DNA from: Tenebrio molitor
Taxonomy: Eukaryota; Arthropoda; Insecta; Coleoptera; Tenebrionidae
NCBI RefSeq assembly: GCF_963966145.1
Contig: NC_091046.1
Span: 33,294,001-33,358,000 of the forward strand
Length of the DNA: 64,000 nt
Direction: 5' to 3'
Numbering within the stretch: the stretch's first letter is position 1; each line of letters begins with the position of its first letter. Of this stretch, positions 21,830-32,485 are shown in pieces. Under the pieces are notes generated by a model. The model was not told the origin of the DNA, ran no database searches, and saw only the letters and a program-made list of their open reading frames with translations. Made by a program: the position numbers and the translations under genes.

Positions 21830-23029
21830 AAATTTCTTTTTGTTATTGGCCCGTCCTTCAACTCATGATTTTAAATTATCAACTACTTCATTTAAAATTT
21901 TGTATATTTCTGTACAGCACTTAGAGAGAGTTTTATTTTAGATTAGAATTTACCGACAAAATATCCGCCACTGCTTCTACAATTTTGTGCTTTTTCATTA
22001 CGTTTCCATCATCTCCATGGGTAATTTCTTTTATTTTGCTCTACTTCGTTTTGGAAATTCATTCATTTTGACAGTGACAATAATATGACAATTAAAATTA
22101 TTGCCAACTGCTTAATTTTTATTTATTTTATAAAAAAATCTAACAAAAAAAAAGTTCCAGTTAGTTCGTCATTACAAAAATGAATGTATTATACGCTCTC
22201 AATGCAACAAACTCCACGATACAGCTACTTTACATAACAAATGAATGAAATGAAACACAATGAATTACGAGTAAATGACATACGAAGTAATCAACATGGG
22301 TAACAAACGCGAATATACAATTTAACAGTACAGGAAAAAAGCGGGTGTCAACACTCATCGTCTGGACGCAGGTGCCAGGGAACCTTCTAGCTATTTCATA
22401 CCACCCGCCTACAGCTGGCTATCGAAACGGATCTGTCAGCTACTAGTGGCCAAGCAGGAACGTTGTTCGTTGTTCACGCTTCAGGTTGATTGAAAGGGAC
22501 CAGGAGGCACTGATCGAGAGGGATCTCCAACTCCACACGACAGGAAATCAAGAATCCAAAAAGTAGAAAGAGTAACGAAAGAAAGAGCCCTATAAATAGG
22601 TCAACGGTAATAAGGTGATCGGTTAAATGTCTGTATCTTACGTGAATAACACGGCCTCTATCCTCCAACATAGAGTTTCTTCGAATTCCGCAAAATACGC
22701 CTAGGCCGGCAGTCACATCACCGAATTCGAATCTCACACAGCTAATCCATATCCAAAATTCCGTAAAACGGTCTGATTTCACCAAAAATCACATTGAAAA
22801 ATATGGATGTGCAAGTTTTTTCCCCCAAAAGTAACACTGCCTCCGTATAAGATGGCGACCAACAGACGACGGGAAAACCGAGAAACTCCAAAAAAAATTA
22901 CAGCTCGCCTGCGCGCGTTCGTCACGGTGGAAGTGGCGAAGATGCCAGCAGCGGGAAACGAAAGATTTGATCGTCACAAGAGCCCAATTTACACACGAAC
23001 ACAATTTACACTATTATGAATGAAACATT
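21830..23029. other. no recognised gene
   Basis: Frames at 22474-22785 and 22789-23019 show no domain; the former has a hydrophobic stretch (about residues 62-80) that may be chance. The sequence is less AT-rich from 22340 to 23030 than its surroundings. The Copia relic begins abruptly at about 23045. Confidence 0.4.
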
Positions 23030-23044
23030 TTATGATTGCGTTAA

Positions 23045-24130
23045 AAAATGACACGCGTCGACGAACTCTGTCAGGGGCACAGAGTCGGGCTCGTAGACCA
23101 GTCCCAGGTCCGCGGTTCCCTTCAAGTACCGTAACACGCGTTTTACCGCCGTCCAGTGTTCTTCGCCATAGCAGTTAAACTGACCCAGGTGACTCACGGC
23201 AAAGGAAATGTCGGGCGGCGTAGTGGCATTCAAATACGTGAGGATCCCCAGGAGTTCACGATATGGAAGTTTCACTTCCTCGTTACTCTGCCTCTCCTTC
23301 TTGATCAGTTTTGCTCCCAGCTCGACCGAAATCGCGACCGGCTTGCACTCTGACATGCCGAATCGATCCAACATGTCGTTGACATATCCTCGCTGGTGCA
23401 GCGTCACACGGCCGTCGACGCGACTAAACTCGACGCCCAGGCAGAAACTTGCGTCGCCAAGATCCTTTATTTCAAACTTCCTGGATAGGACCTTACCAAT
23501 TTCGGCAATTTTTCTTCTGATCGCTTCCCGCGACGTAAATTACCATCAGCGTTGCGTCTTCCCCTGAACCAATTTGAAATAGGCACGGTTCCGAAGCTGT
23601 TGGTGCTGCGCCACTTTCTCTCAGCGTCTCGTCTAGCTTCTTCCCCTGAACCAATATGAAATAGGCACGGGTCCGAAGCTGTTGGTTCTGCGACACACTC
23701 TCTCAGCGTCTCGTCTAGCTTCAGATACTAGCTCCTGCTGGCCTGACGCAATCCGTACAGTGACTTCTTCAAGAAACAAACCTTGTCCCCTCTGCTGTAT
23801 TCTCGAAGCATGCTTTTGGCCTTCGCCCCCACCAAGCTGTCACCTTCAGACTCGACTATGCTCTGCAAAATGTCTCGGAACCGCTTGGGTGGCTCCATGT
23901 AAATTTTCTCTTTCAACTCACCATTGAGGAAAGCTGTTGCGACATCAAACTGCTTAATCTTCATCCCACATCAAGCTGCGAGTGAAGCCATAACGCGTAT
24001 GGAGCTGAAACGAGCCACTCGAGCGAAAGTCTCTTGAAAATGAATGCCAGGCTGTTGGCTGAAGCCTTGCGCCACCAGATGTGCTTTTCTCCTTTCCGTC
24101 CGGCTTGAATTCGGTCCGAAGAACGATACG
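23045..24130 (-). pseudogene. Copia reverse transcriptase relic
   Basis: Minus-strand pieces give, in order, 'RRKAHLVAQGFSQQPGIHFQ', 'FDVATAFLNGELKEKIYMEP' (first catalytic Asp region), 'KSLYGLRQA', then 'LMVIYVAGSDQ' where the catalytic YVDD reads YVAG, and finally 'LLGILTYLNATTPPDISFAV' and 'VKRVLRYLKGTADLGL'. Frameshifts separate the pieces; one is explained by an 82-bp duplication (23561-23724). The changed active-site motif alone would stop DNA synthesis. Confidence 0.82.
23561..23724. repeat. 82-bp tandem duplication in the Copia relic
   Basis: CCCCTGAACCAATTTGAAAT at 23561 recurs at 23643 as CCCCTGAACCAATATGAAAT, and the copies stay aligned to about 23724. 82 is not a multiple of three, so it breaks the reading frame. 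Confidence 0.85.
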
Positions 24131-24185
24131 GCTACCGACGATCTTGGAACCTCGTGGATGAGGTTCCTTATCGGTATCACCGATT

Positions 24186-24578
24186 TCATATCGGCCTCGA
24201 ACAGGACATTTTGCACAAGATCCAGGTTTTCAGGGGCGTGGCTTTTTTCGCTGGCTCTTTTGACTGGTAGATTTCCTCTAACCGTTTCCACATGGCATGT
24301 GACGTCTCGCACTGTTTTATTTGTTTCAACTCGCTCGAACTGATAGATAAGATAATGTCTGATCTTGCTCTCAGATCCTTCCTTGTCCATTCCTGCATAT
24401 TAGCCGTGTTCACGTTGTTCTCTCCTGGTTCGGGCTTCGAGGAGATGCCGCTGACGTATTCCCATAAGTCCTCTTGGATCAGCAGGGCTTGCATTCGTAA
24501 CTTCCACGTGTTGTAGTTGCTCTTGTCCAAGACCTCAATTCTGTTGGTGGCGTTCATCATGGCGTCTTCAGTCACCAC
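24186..24578 (-). pseudogene. Copia gag (UBN2 type), truncated
   Basis: 'LDKSNYNTWKLRMQALLIQE' near residues 17-36 is the DUF4219/UBN2 start of Copia gag, and 'MWKRLEEIYQSKEPAKKA' near residue 100 is its conserved middle. After that the frame runs into unrelated residues at the deletion junction and stops; the zinc knuckle is missing. The start at 24578 is the first ATG after the presumed LTR. Confidence 0.8.
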
Positions 24579-24639
24579 GTTTTCGTCTTCGACACGTGTT
24601 TCACTAACACTCGCGAAATTCTAGTCTTATAATCTATTA

Positions 24640-24863
24640 AGTACTGTGTCGCAGTACTAAACGTTTGGCAGAACAAAAGACGCAGTGATAGTGTTAACAA
24701 AATATATTCAAACTGAACACATACACATTTAGACTATTCTGTCATATTGAACATACAAAACAAAAGGTAATGCGTACAAAGAGGGAGAGAGCACACATCG
24801 CTCTTCTTTATACAGATAAGCGCCGGACCCTCCAATACACACACGTGACCTATAGTTCCAACA
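24640..24863 (-). repeat. Copia 5' LTR (inner boundary uncertain)
   Basis: Read on the minus strand it begins TGTTGGAACTATAGGTCACG, as Copia LTRs do, includes a GC-moderate promoter-like stretch and reaches the gag leader. The exact inner end and primer binding site could not be fixed because no second LTR is present. Confidence 0.55.
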
Positions 24864-25013
24864 GGTTCTGGATCGTCGATATTTTCTCCATGTGTATTAA
24901 AAAAATATTGATTTTTTAAGTTTATAATTATCCATACTTAGGTACAATTGGCTGTGTGTCATTTAACATCGAACTTCCAACGATTTCCAGATGATCTCCA
25001 TCAGGAATTCTTT

Positions 25014-25382
25014 CTACACCAAAAATTGTTTTTTTTTATTTAAAATAGCCATAGTCAGATCAAAAGTAGCATCTTTAATTATTATAGGAGTTGCTGTCCC
25101 ACCACCGGTTTTGGTAATTTCCCATCTTTCTGCGGCGGTCTTTTTCCTTGTTTCTTTCTTTTTATTTTCAAAAAATCTTTTCAATGTATCTTTACTTCTG
25201 AACGTTGAATTTTGTGCATTGAATTCCGTAGTAATTTTTGTCCATGTTGCCTCCTTATTTCGCCATGAAAGCGCATCATTTCGAAACCATAGTAACAATC
25301 TAAATATTAACTTTTTACAATTTTGAATCAATAGTCCAGTCAATATAAACATAAAAAAGCGTCCGACCTTGCAAAAGGTCAT
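25014..25382 (-). pseudogene. Myb/SANT-like DNA-binding protein of a Harbinger-type element, partial
   Basis: Residues ~40-100 hold a Myb/SANT-like trihelix: 'TWTKITTEFNAQNS' then 'KDTLKRFFENKKKETRKKTA' and 'RWEITKTGGG'. In insects this layout is typical of the second gene of PIF/Harbinger transposons, which helps the transposase find its ends. The upstream ~20 residues come from the long-TIR element that begins at 25332, so the true N-terminus is lost. It is a separate copy from the fragment at 36069-36182. Confidence 0.65.
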
Positions 25383-27860
25383 GTAGTTCTGATTTTTTAA
25401 TATGTTGTTTGGACCTCAGCCAAGAGTGAAAAACCAAATTTGCAATTTCGAAAGACTTGTGCGCGTTGCGTGGTAGCCAAAGAACAGCAACATTTTGGCA
25501 CTATTTTCAGTTTTCGCTCAATATCTCCTAAGATATGAGTCTCATACAAAACATTGAAGTTACTTTTTTTAAACTAGATTAAATTCGCCTAAGCGAACTT
25601 TGTGAATCCAGCAGTTTCCGAGAGAGAGCTCTTCAAAAATTGGGTATTTTTTCCAAGAAGTGAAAAAATTTTGTTTACGTCTCTTATTTTATTAAATATC
25701 GTCAAAAATACTCGCCCCATGACAAAAGTCATGGGCACTCAACATGAAGTATATTTATTTAGCTTTAAATTGAGATCTGACGGGCAGCTGCAGGTCCAAT
25801 GCTTTTCTCAGAAGTGGCATATAACCGATAACCTCAAAAAATGGAATTAGGGAAAAATTAATGAAAACAAGTTTTCAGCGCATCAAACATCACGTATAGG
25901 GCCTAAACCGATAATATAAGTTATTTTAACGTAATTTAGTATGTGTGGTTAACAACTTAAAGGGAGATTGTGAAGTTGGTGGAGAAATACTGCCGTCAGC
26001 ACCAGACTTGTTCTGGTTGTATGGAAAATCATCGAACACCCCAAGTATGCTCCTTTGGAACGGGTTCATGGAGCAGGTGACAAGTGGTCTTGATTTTTAT
26101 CGCTCAAGAATCATTTTCCTCTCTTTCATCCGCGAGCTTTAATTTGAGCTCCAGCGGGTACATGTCCTGGCATATACGAGTATGTTTACCATGAACACCA
26201 TTCCCACGGTCCACCGTGCTAGCACACTGCTGGAGATTGCAGGCACATGTGTCAATCCACCGTAGCTATTCATAGACCACATCAGCAATCAAATCTGACC
26301 ACAGGCCGGACCAAAACTTATCGAATCGGCGGATTGTAAAATTTCGTTCTGTAAATATCTTAAACTCAGTTCGATCCATCCGCTGTTCTGGAGCCACCAT
26401 ATCTTGCAAATATAAGTGGGCACTCTTTATGTAAAAATAGTGACCAGCTGAATGAAAAAAAGTAGCATTTTATCGATAGTATACAGGTGAAGGTTCTTAT
26501 CACCCTGACGGTCTGCCTGAATAAATAGATTTACGGGAGTACACGTGTGTAAATATTGGACCCGCAGCTTTGATGTGGGACCATTACCTTCCAAATTATG
26601 CAATGTAGTTTTGAATTTGGCTCTTAGGCTTTGGTAAGAGTTATTTTCCTTTACAAACAAGATAAGAAACCTTTCACTCTCACGTAGCTTATTCTCAGTT
26701 TCGGCTCTTTCCTTCCCAGTCAAGTCTACCTCATCCAAAATAATGTCAGCCAAAATCAGATTAGTCAAAATGTGTGCTCGTGCGGCCCGTGAATAGGCAT
26801 GACCATTCAGCATTAAACAGTCATAAGCAGCGCTTTCAGGAGCCCTGCCATTATTGCACCGATACAACCCATGAATGACATGAGGAGATGAACTCTCCAA
26901 GCCTCACAACCACGCAGCTTAACTGAGAATGTTGGCCACCCTCAACAATATCTCTGGCTTTAAGGAACAGAGGTTGATCAAAAGTAAAGAGCAGGTTTTT
27001 TGAAAATGACCTTTATTTCTCTCACTGGCTTCAAAATGTGATATGAACATTGTATCGTAATCAAAAGGTGGGGCGCGGATGAATGAGAGGAAAATAATTC
27101 TTGAGCGAAAAAACTCAAGACCACTTGTCACCTGCTCCATGAACCCGTTCCAAAGGAGCATACTTAGGGTGTTCGAGGAACAAGAACAAGTCTGGAGTTG
27201 AGGGCAGTATTTCACCACCAACTTCACAGACTCCCTGTAAGCTATTAACCACACTTACTAAATTAAGTTAAAATAACTTATTTGATTGGTATAGGCCCCA
27301 TACGTGATGTTTGATGCCCTGGAATATTGTTTTCAATAATTTTTCTCAGATCTCATTTTCGAGGTTTTCGGTTATATGCCGCTTTTGAGAGAAGCATTGG
27401 ACCTGCAGCTGCCCCTCAACTTAAAGCTAAATATATATACTTCAAGTTCATTATTAATGACTTTTCTCGTGGCAGGAGTATTTTTGACGAAATTTAATAA
27501 AATAAGAGACGTAAACAAAAATTTTTCACTTCTTGGAAAAAATACCCAATTTTTGAAGAACTGTATCTCGAAAACTGCCGAACGCATAAAGTTTGCTGAG
27601 GCCTCAAACTATAGCGAATTTAATCTAGTTTAAAAAAGGTAACTACAACTTTTTCTGTGAGACTCATATCTTAGGATATATTGAGCAAAAACTGAAAATA
27701 GTGACAAAATTTTGCTGTTCTTTGTCTACCACGCAGCGCGCACAAGTCTTTCGAAGTTGCAAATTTGGTTTTTCACTCTTGGCTGAGGTCCAAACGACAT
27801 ATTAAAAAATCAAAACTACATAACCTTTTGCAAGGTCGAATGTTTATATTGACTGGACTA
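25332..27860. mobile_element. element B: 2.5 kb with ~800-bp terminal inverted repeats
   Basis: Both ends read TAGTCCAGTCAATATAAACA inward. The arms pair from 25332 to ~26136 and from 27860 back to ~27065, with small differences throughout. The centre codes for a protein of an unnamed family (26230-27254) whose N-terminal part lies within the right arm. No certain target duplication. It interrupts the Myb/SANT-like frame at its left. Superfamily unknown to me. Confidence 0.8.
26230..27254 (-). pseudogene. transposon protein of an unnamed arthropod family (element B)
   Basis: Minus-strand pieces in order: 'MLLWNGFMEQVTSG' and 'RSRIIFLSFIRAPPFDYDTM' (27254-26919), 'MLNGHAYSRAARAHILTNLI' and 'NLFIQADRQGDKNLHLYTID' (26900-26427), then, outside the long frames, 'SAHLYLQDM' and 'FTIRRFDKFWSGLWSD' (about 26420-26280). 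I know similar hypothetical proteins as multi-copy genes in arthropods, but no named domain. The first piece is also present, inverted, in the left arm. Frameshifts near 26910 and a stop near 26280 disable it. What it catalyses is not known to me. Confidence 0.6.
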
Positions 27861-27969
27861 CAATATCACGACATTTTGTCATCATTTTGAGTGCTAAAAT
27901 GAGCTACTTTTACGCACTAGTGCTAATATGGACTTTCATTTTGCAACGATTTTTATATGTACAACAATT

Positions 27970-29203
27970 TTATTTAGAATTAAAATAAACATTACAATTC
28001 GTTAAATTCGAAAAACAAATACCAGAAGTTACACGCAATTCGTCAGATATGTGAACATTCGAAGCTCCCGAAGACGATGAAGCAGTAACAGTTTCATTAA
28101 ATTTCTTTTTTTTTTTCAATCTGAACATTCGAAGCTCCCGAAGTCGATGAAGCAGTAACAGTTTCATTAAATTTCTTTTTTTTTCAATCTGGGTGTTTTC
28201 CTGATCTTCTCCACCTACTAGCAACTTGCAGATATTCTTTTTATCCTCTAAAGAATCATCTACCTATCCTTCAGCTACATTTGAGGATTTCCAGGCTCCC
28301 ATGTCTTTTTATAATCGACATATCAGCTCCTGCATTAGCTAATAAAGACGCTGAAGTTCTTCTAAAGCAATGTCCAGTATATTCTTTTGCACTTGGGAGT
28401 TCCAAAAAATTTGCAATTTTACTTGGGAGACCCCCGAAGGTATTGATGCCCACTGGTTGCACGGTACATCTTCCCTTTTTATAATTTATAAGAAATCTGG
28501 CATGAGGAGTATGAGATGGGCGCAGTGTTGCATATTTGCGAACCATATCCACCAAGTTTAGGTCTTTGAAATTTCCTTTTGTTACTGTGAACTCACGAGG
28601 CACTTTTGTTTTAGTGATCGGCAACATAATTTTCATAAATTCTCCTAAATCTTCTACATTATTTACTTTTAAATTGAGTAATTCTTGACTCCGACAAGCT
28701 CCCGTAATTCCTATTATTAAAACCACCTGAAAAGAAAAAATAAATAGTAACCAAACTTATACGACAAAAACGTAAAAAAAACCTCTTACTTTTTGCATTA
28801 AGTAATCTTCGTCATTTGCTGTTGTAAGAAACTTTTCAATATTTTCCTTACTGAAGCTTTTGGATTTCTTGGCGCGATATCCTTCACTTGGTCGTTTCAA
28901 AAATGCGATCAAATTTGTGTATTTACTCAAATCAAGGTTTTTGTTGATTGAAATCATGGTTCTTAACATGGAATATACACTCCACAACGTTAAGAGTTTC
29001 ACAATTTTTGATTTTTCAAGGAAGTACGCCATCATCACTTTCTCATTAATGCAATTTACTTTTTGTTTAGACCTCCATTCTTCGAAACGGCTGTATGTTG
29101 TCTCGTAAGCGACGCGGGATTTCTGGGGGATTAAACTTGAGACGGCCTCTTGTGCAGCAGCTTCAATACGCTCTAGAACGTTGTCTTCTTCTGAATCACT
29201 CAT
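27970..29203 (-). pseudogene. tyrosine recombinase (Crypton-like), intron-containing, YR-2
   Basis: Exon 1 is 29203-28790 (ATG at 29203, 138 codons) with the SAM-like core-binding domain ('LIPQKSRVAYETTYSRFEEW'). A 63-base GTAAGA...TTTTCAG intron (28789-28727) joins '..YLMQK' to 'VVLIIGITGACRSQELL' in phase, giving the first catalytic Arg. 'GHCFRRTSASLLANAGADMS' supplies the H-x-x-R box. One extra base after 'RHGS' shifts the frame. In the corrected frame the sequence continues 'WKSSNVAEG', then TAG exactly where the catalytic Tyr belongs, then 'VDDSLEDKKNICKLL' and a coding-like tail containing a 70-bp duplication. Inactive now. Such genes mobilise YR elements by strand exchange; Crypton is my inference, as no gag/RT lies beside it. 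Confidence 0.82.
28053..28190. repeat. 70-bp tandem duplication in the YR-2 tail
   Basis: GAACATTCGAAGCTCCCGAA recurs 70 bases apart (28053 and 28123) with matching sequence through the poly-T tract. Confidence 0.8.
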
Positions 29204-29397
29204 TTTGTTTCCAAAAACAGTTAAATAATCGCAAACTTTTAAAAATTCGACAATCTTCAGATCGTTTTCGTTGTTTATTATAAAAATGACAGTAACCAAC
29301 CAAATATTTTCAGCCACCTATCTTTTAAATTCAATTTATTCGCGGTTAAATTAATTAATATTTTACTTAAATTTTGGCAAAATAGGAAAAAGCCTTG

Positions 29398-29492
29398 TAT
29401 ACAACTCGTTGCAATAATTCGCTTTTTTCGCACACGACGTGTTCTCACGTCTAGTGCGAAAAAAGCCTTCGTATTGCAACTAGTTGTATAAA
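29398..29492. repeat. hairpin repeat H10
   Basis: TATACAACTCGTTGCAAT and CTTTTTTCGCAC are inverted against GTGCGAAAAAAG and ATTGCAACTAGTTGTATA. Followed by AATAGCTATTA. Confidence 0.8.
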
Positions 29493-29769
29493 TAGCTATT
29501 ATATATTATAAAGTTAATATTTAGATTGTTACTATGGCTCGAGTGCCTAAAAGTAATGTCATTTTAGACACGAGTGCCTAAAAGAAATGTCATGTAACGT
29601 CATTTTTTATTTCAAAAGAACCCGAACAAATAATGCCAAAAAAACACAAAATAAACAAACGGCTTATTGTTTATAATAATTATAAATATTGAAAGTACAA
29701 TTATCAATATTAGAAAATTGAACATTTGATGTGGTTGTATCCGTGATCTTTTGACAATTTTGATTCTTT

Positions 29770-29905
29770 GCGATAATTTCAACACGTGAAGACGTAGCAA
29801 TAAAGATGCTGACGATCTCCATAAACAGTGCCCAGTGTATTCACTGGCATTAGGAAGACCCAAATAAATAGCAATTTTCTTAGGTATGGCACCCATTGTA
29901 TCCAT
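29770..29905 (-). pseudogene. tyrosine recombinase C-terminal fragment, YR-3
   Basis: 'MGAIPKKIAIYLGLPNASEY' then 'TGHCLWRSSASLL' parallels 'SKIANFLELPSAKEYTGHCF' of YR-2. One Arg of the H-x-x-R box reads Trp. About 45 residues remain, next to the inner end of the long inverted repeat (29925). It is a distinct copy, not part of YR-2, since YR-2 has its own version of this segment. Confidence 0.7.
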
Positions 29906-29924
29906 TATTTTCTCGAAAAGTATA

Positions 29925-30016
29925 CGGGCTACTGACTTAATTCTTTTTTTAAAAACTTTTCCAATATCTTAGTTACATTTGACTCGCTGCATGTGTATCG
30001 AAATTTTCAACATTTC
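29925..30016. repeat. right arm of the long inverted repeat, inner part
   Basis: Inverse of ~21500-21592 (AAAGTATACGGGCTACTGAC, TTACATTTGACTCGCTGCAT). Cut at 30017 by the element 30017-31803. Confidence 0.85.
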
Positions 30017-30392
30017 CACGCCTATCTTCAAATAATTTCAACCTAGAGATGCTTGCACTTCCATTTTTTTTCAAATTACGTTCACATTAATTCCTATAGA
30101 TGTTTTAAGTCCAAAAAGAAAAAAATCTGTTGGGCCGTTTTTGAAAGGTTAAAGGTCTTTGATTTTTAACAATGTAATAACTAATCTCTTGATGGTAAAT
30201 ACTGATTCGTAAGATTTATGGTCCTGTTTTTCAGTCGTTCATTCCCTCTAGTAGCTTATAAACAATTATTGTTACAATACTGGTAGCAATGACTGTTACT
30301 TTCTGATTAACGTTAATCATCTGCACTGCTAAAATAGGTACCTACATAAAACACTGATCCTTTCAAACTATGCATTAAATTTAATTAATCAA

Positions 30393-31430
30393 TCAGACAC
30401 GTAGTAAATACGAAGTCTTTTGTACTCGCAAACTGCTTGCAGTAGCCTTGAAGAGTAGTTGGAACGGTCCTCTACTCACTTTGTATTTTTTCCATACGGA
30501 ATTAACGTCAAAATGCACAGATTCCATTGGATGTTCACCGAAAAACATCAAACCTTGCTGCGTTTTGTTGCAGAACTCCACAATATAAAAAAAACACAGC
30601 ATGAAGTTTGGAAGTTACACTAATATTCAAAGATAGATAACTCTCTTTGAATGAATTTATATAATATCCGAAATTGAGATCCAGGTCTTGACCAAAGCAT
30701 GATTGAACAACAGCTCTGAAATCTTGGAAAACTCTGACAAACTTTAAACATCCCAGACTGGAATTTCTACGTAAAACGTTAACAAGATTTTTACTAGCGT
30801 TCCCTTTGAAACCTGTACCACCATGGGTTACTTCGCGCTGAACATTACAAGATTTTGCCCCTGTTAGTGCTTCTTTTTCAAAATTAGCCATGATATGTAA
30901 AGTTTGTCTAAACATAAGTGAATTTTACGGTTTTAACAACTAAAGTACTTTATGAGGGATGTTGTAAAAGTGGGAATAACCGAATCTGCAGCTTTTCGTT
31001 TAACAAAGACAGGCACGCGTTGCAAAATTTACGACAGGGTAGCTAAATATTCTGTTGTGATGGATTTGTCGTGAACAACCCTAAAATCCCTCATAAAGTA
31101 CTTTAGATGTTAAAACCATAAAATTTACTTATGTTTAGACAAACTTTATGAAGAGTGTATTTACAACACCTAACATTAAATGCAGTTCAGGTGAAGTAAT
31201 TATCCAGAAAAGGCTTACGAACAGTGCTTCTAACAAACGGTGGATGGATACAATTTTTAAAGCACTTGGATTAGCTTTTTACGGCCTCTGCTTGCAACCA
31301 TTTCGTAAAATTTTCCTTAGAATTACTAATGGTTCTCAAAGCACCCCATTTGTCAAGTTTATCCTTCATTGCATAACACCATGTGCAAGGAAAAAGGCTG
31401 CTGTGCCACATGATACCTGTTAAAATATTT
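30393..31430 (-). pseudogene. transposon protein of a second unnamed family
   Basis: Order on the minus strand: 'DKLDKWGALRTISNSKENFT' and 'PELHLMLGVVNTLF' (31400-31150, several frames), then 'EALTGAKSCNVQREVTHGGT' and 'LKFVRVFQDFRAVVQSCFG' (30915-30535), then 'IVEFCNKTQQGLMFFGEHPM' with 'ESVHFDVNSVWKKYKV' (30602-30393). I recognise the block order from multi-copy hypothetical proteins in insects and cnidarians but know no named domain. Multiple frameshifts, a stop, and the hairpin at 30899-31147 interrupt it. Confidence 0.6.
30899..31147. repeat. 249-bp hairpin insertion
   Basis: AAAGTTTGTCTAAACATAAG starts the left arm and its inverse ends the right arm; arms are ~61 bases with a few differences (AAAGTACTTTATGAGGGAT is shared). 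It interrupts the 30393-31430 protein. Confidence 0.82.
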
Positions 31431-31803
31431 GCAATTTTTAAATGGGTTGCGATTGTTCCATGAAAATCGTTAACGTTTATTACCGTGGTGCGTGGTCTTT
31501 TGGCATTTTATGTAATAGAAATCAAACATAGAATCAATCACAATTAATATTTTGGACTTAAAAGTAAATTGACAGAACTGGTACTTCTAAAAAAATCATT
31601 TGACAGGACCATAAATTCGAAGCTTACTAAATATACATAACTTGAAATATAAATTTGCAATAATAATTCATTTTACAAAAACGGCTGTACCGATTTTTTT
31701 CTTTTTGAGTCTAAAGTATTTGTGGGAATTCAAGTAAATATATTTTACAGAAAAACCGGAAGTGCAGGCATCTCTAGGTTGAAATTATTTGAAGATAGGC
31801 GTG

Positions 31804-32149
31804 TTTCACATTGGTCCCAGCAGAGTGAAGTTTACGATGCGCATTTTGGATTAATCTAAATGTATTAATTATTTTTTTCAAAACTATCGATATTTGCGAA
31901 ATTTCCGATTCACTATTGGAAGCGCTGTACTTTTTACTATAAATATACAGAAAATCATAATTCAATAGTTGAATTAACACAGCGTTAAATGTTACGAGAA
32001 ACGTAGTTTTTCGGACTACACCTCAACTACGTATAAAGGGCGTTTTCAGTTTGGTCCTATTAAAAAAAGTTGTAGATGACCATTCCTTATGCCCCAAAAT
32101 GTCCTCTACAAGATAGTACAGGTCTCATTTAGTTATACCTTGGAATCAC
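31804..32149. repeat. right arm of the long inverted repeat, outer part
   Basis: Inverse of 21132-21480. Ends GTTATACCTTGGAATCAC, directly next to the Harbinger element at 32152. Confidence 0.85.
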
Positions 32150-32485
32150 TAAGGGCCGGTTTTTCAATCGATGATTAATTTTTGATTAACGTTTAATTTG
32201 TAATTAACACAATGTTACCGTTTTTCAACCTATGATTAACAAAAAAGTTTATGTTTATTCTTGATTAACTTAATCATATGATGTTCTATGAATTAATCGG
32301 AATTTGATGATTAACGTCAGAAGTGACATTGCCGATTTATAGAAAATTTTCGATTATTATTATTATTATTATTATTGTTGACGGCTAACAGGCTTGACGC
32401 CCAATTAGAAGCCCTGCCAAAAAGAAAATGATACACAAAACACAATCACAACACAACAACCATTACACAGAGAGCATCCCAACGC

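Larger units (their letters stand above)
23030..24863 (-). mobile_element. Copia-type LTR retrotransposon, internally deleted
   Basis: Order on the minus strand: LTR-like end (24863 to about 24640), gag (24578-24186), then reverse transcriptase (about 24130-23045). Protease and integrase are missing between gag and reverse transcriptase. The RNase H and 3' LTR are missing at the low end, where 'DA' is followed at once by unrelated sequence near 23050. Confidence 0.8.
30017..31803. mobile_element. 1.8-kb TIR element inserted in the right arm
   Basis: Ends CACGCCTATCTTCAAATAAT and its inverse pair for ~45 bp. Comparison with the unbroken left arm shows the original site and an imperfect duplication (TTTCAACATTTC / TTTCACATTGGTC). 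Contains a decayed minus-strand protein (30393-31430) and a hairpin insertion. Superfamily not identified. Confidence 0.75.

Noticed and set aside
22474..23019. Frames with a hydrophobic run that could be a membrane protein
   Set aside because: No start context, no homology that I recognise, and overlapping frames on both strands of similar length.
31148..31423. Plus-strand frame of 91 codons
   Set aside because: It is the antisense shadow of the minus-strand transposon protein (31400-31150).
21132..32149. Polinton/Maverick (large element with long inverted repeats)
   Set aside because: No polymerase B, integrase, ATPase or capsid gene is present, and the ends are not 5'-AG with a 6-bp duplication.
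32145..32160. CACTA element suggested by CACTA at 32147-32151
   Set aside because: CACTA points the wrong way for an element end and no TNP2-like gene is present.
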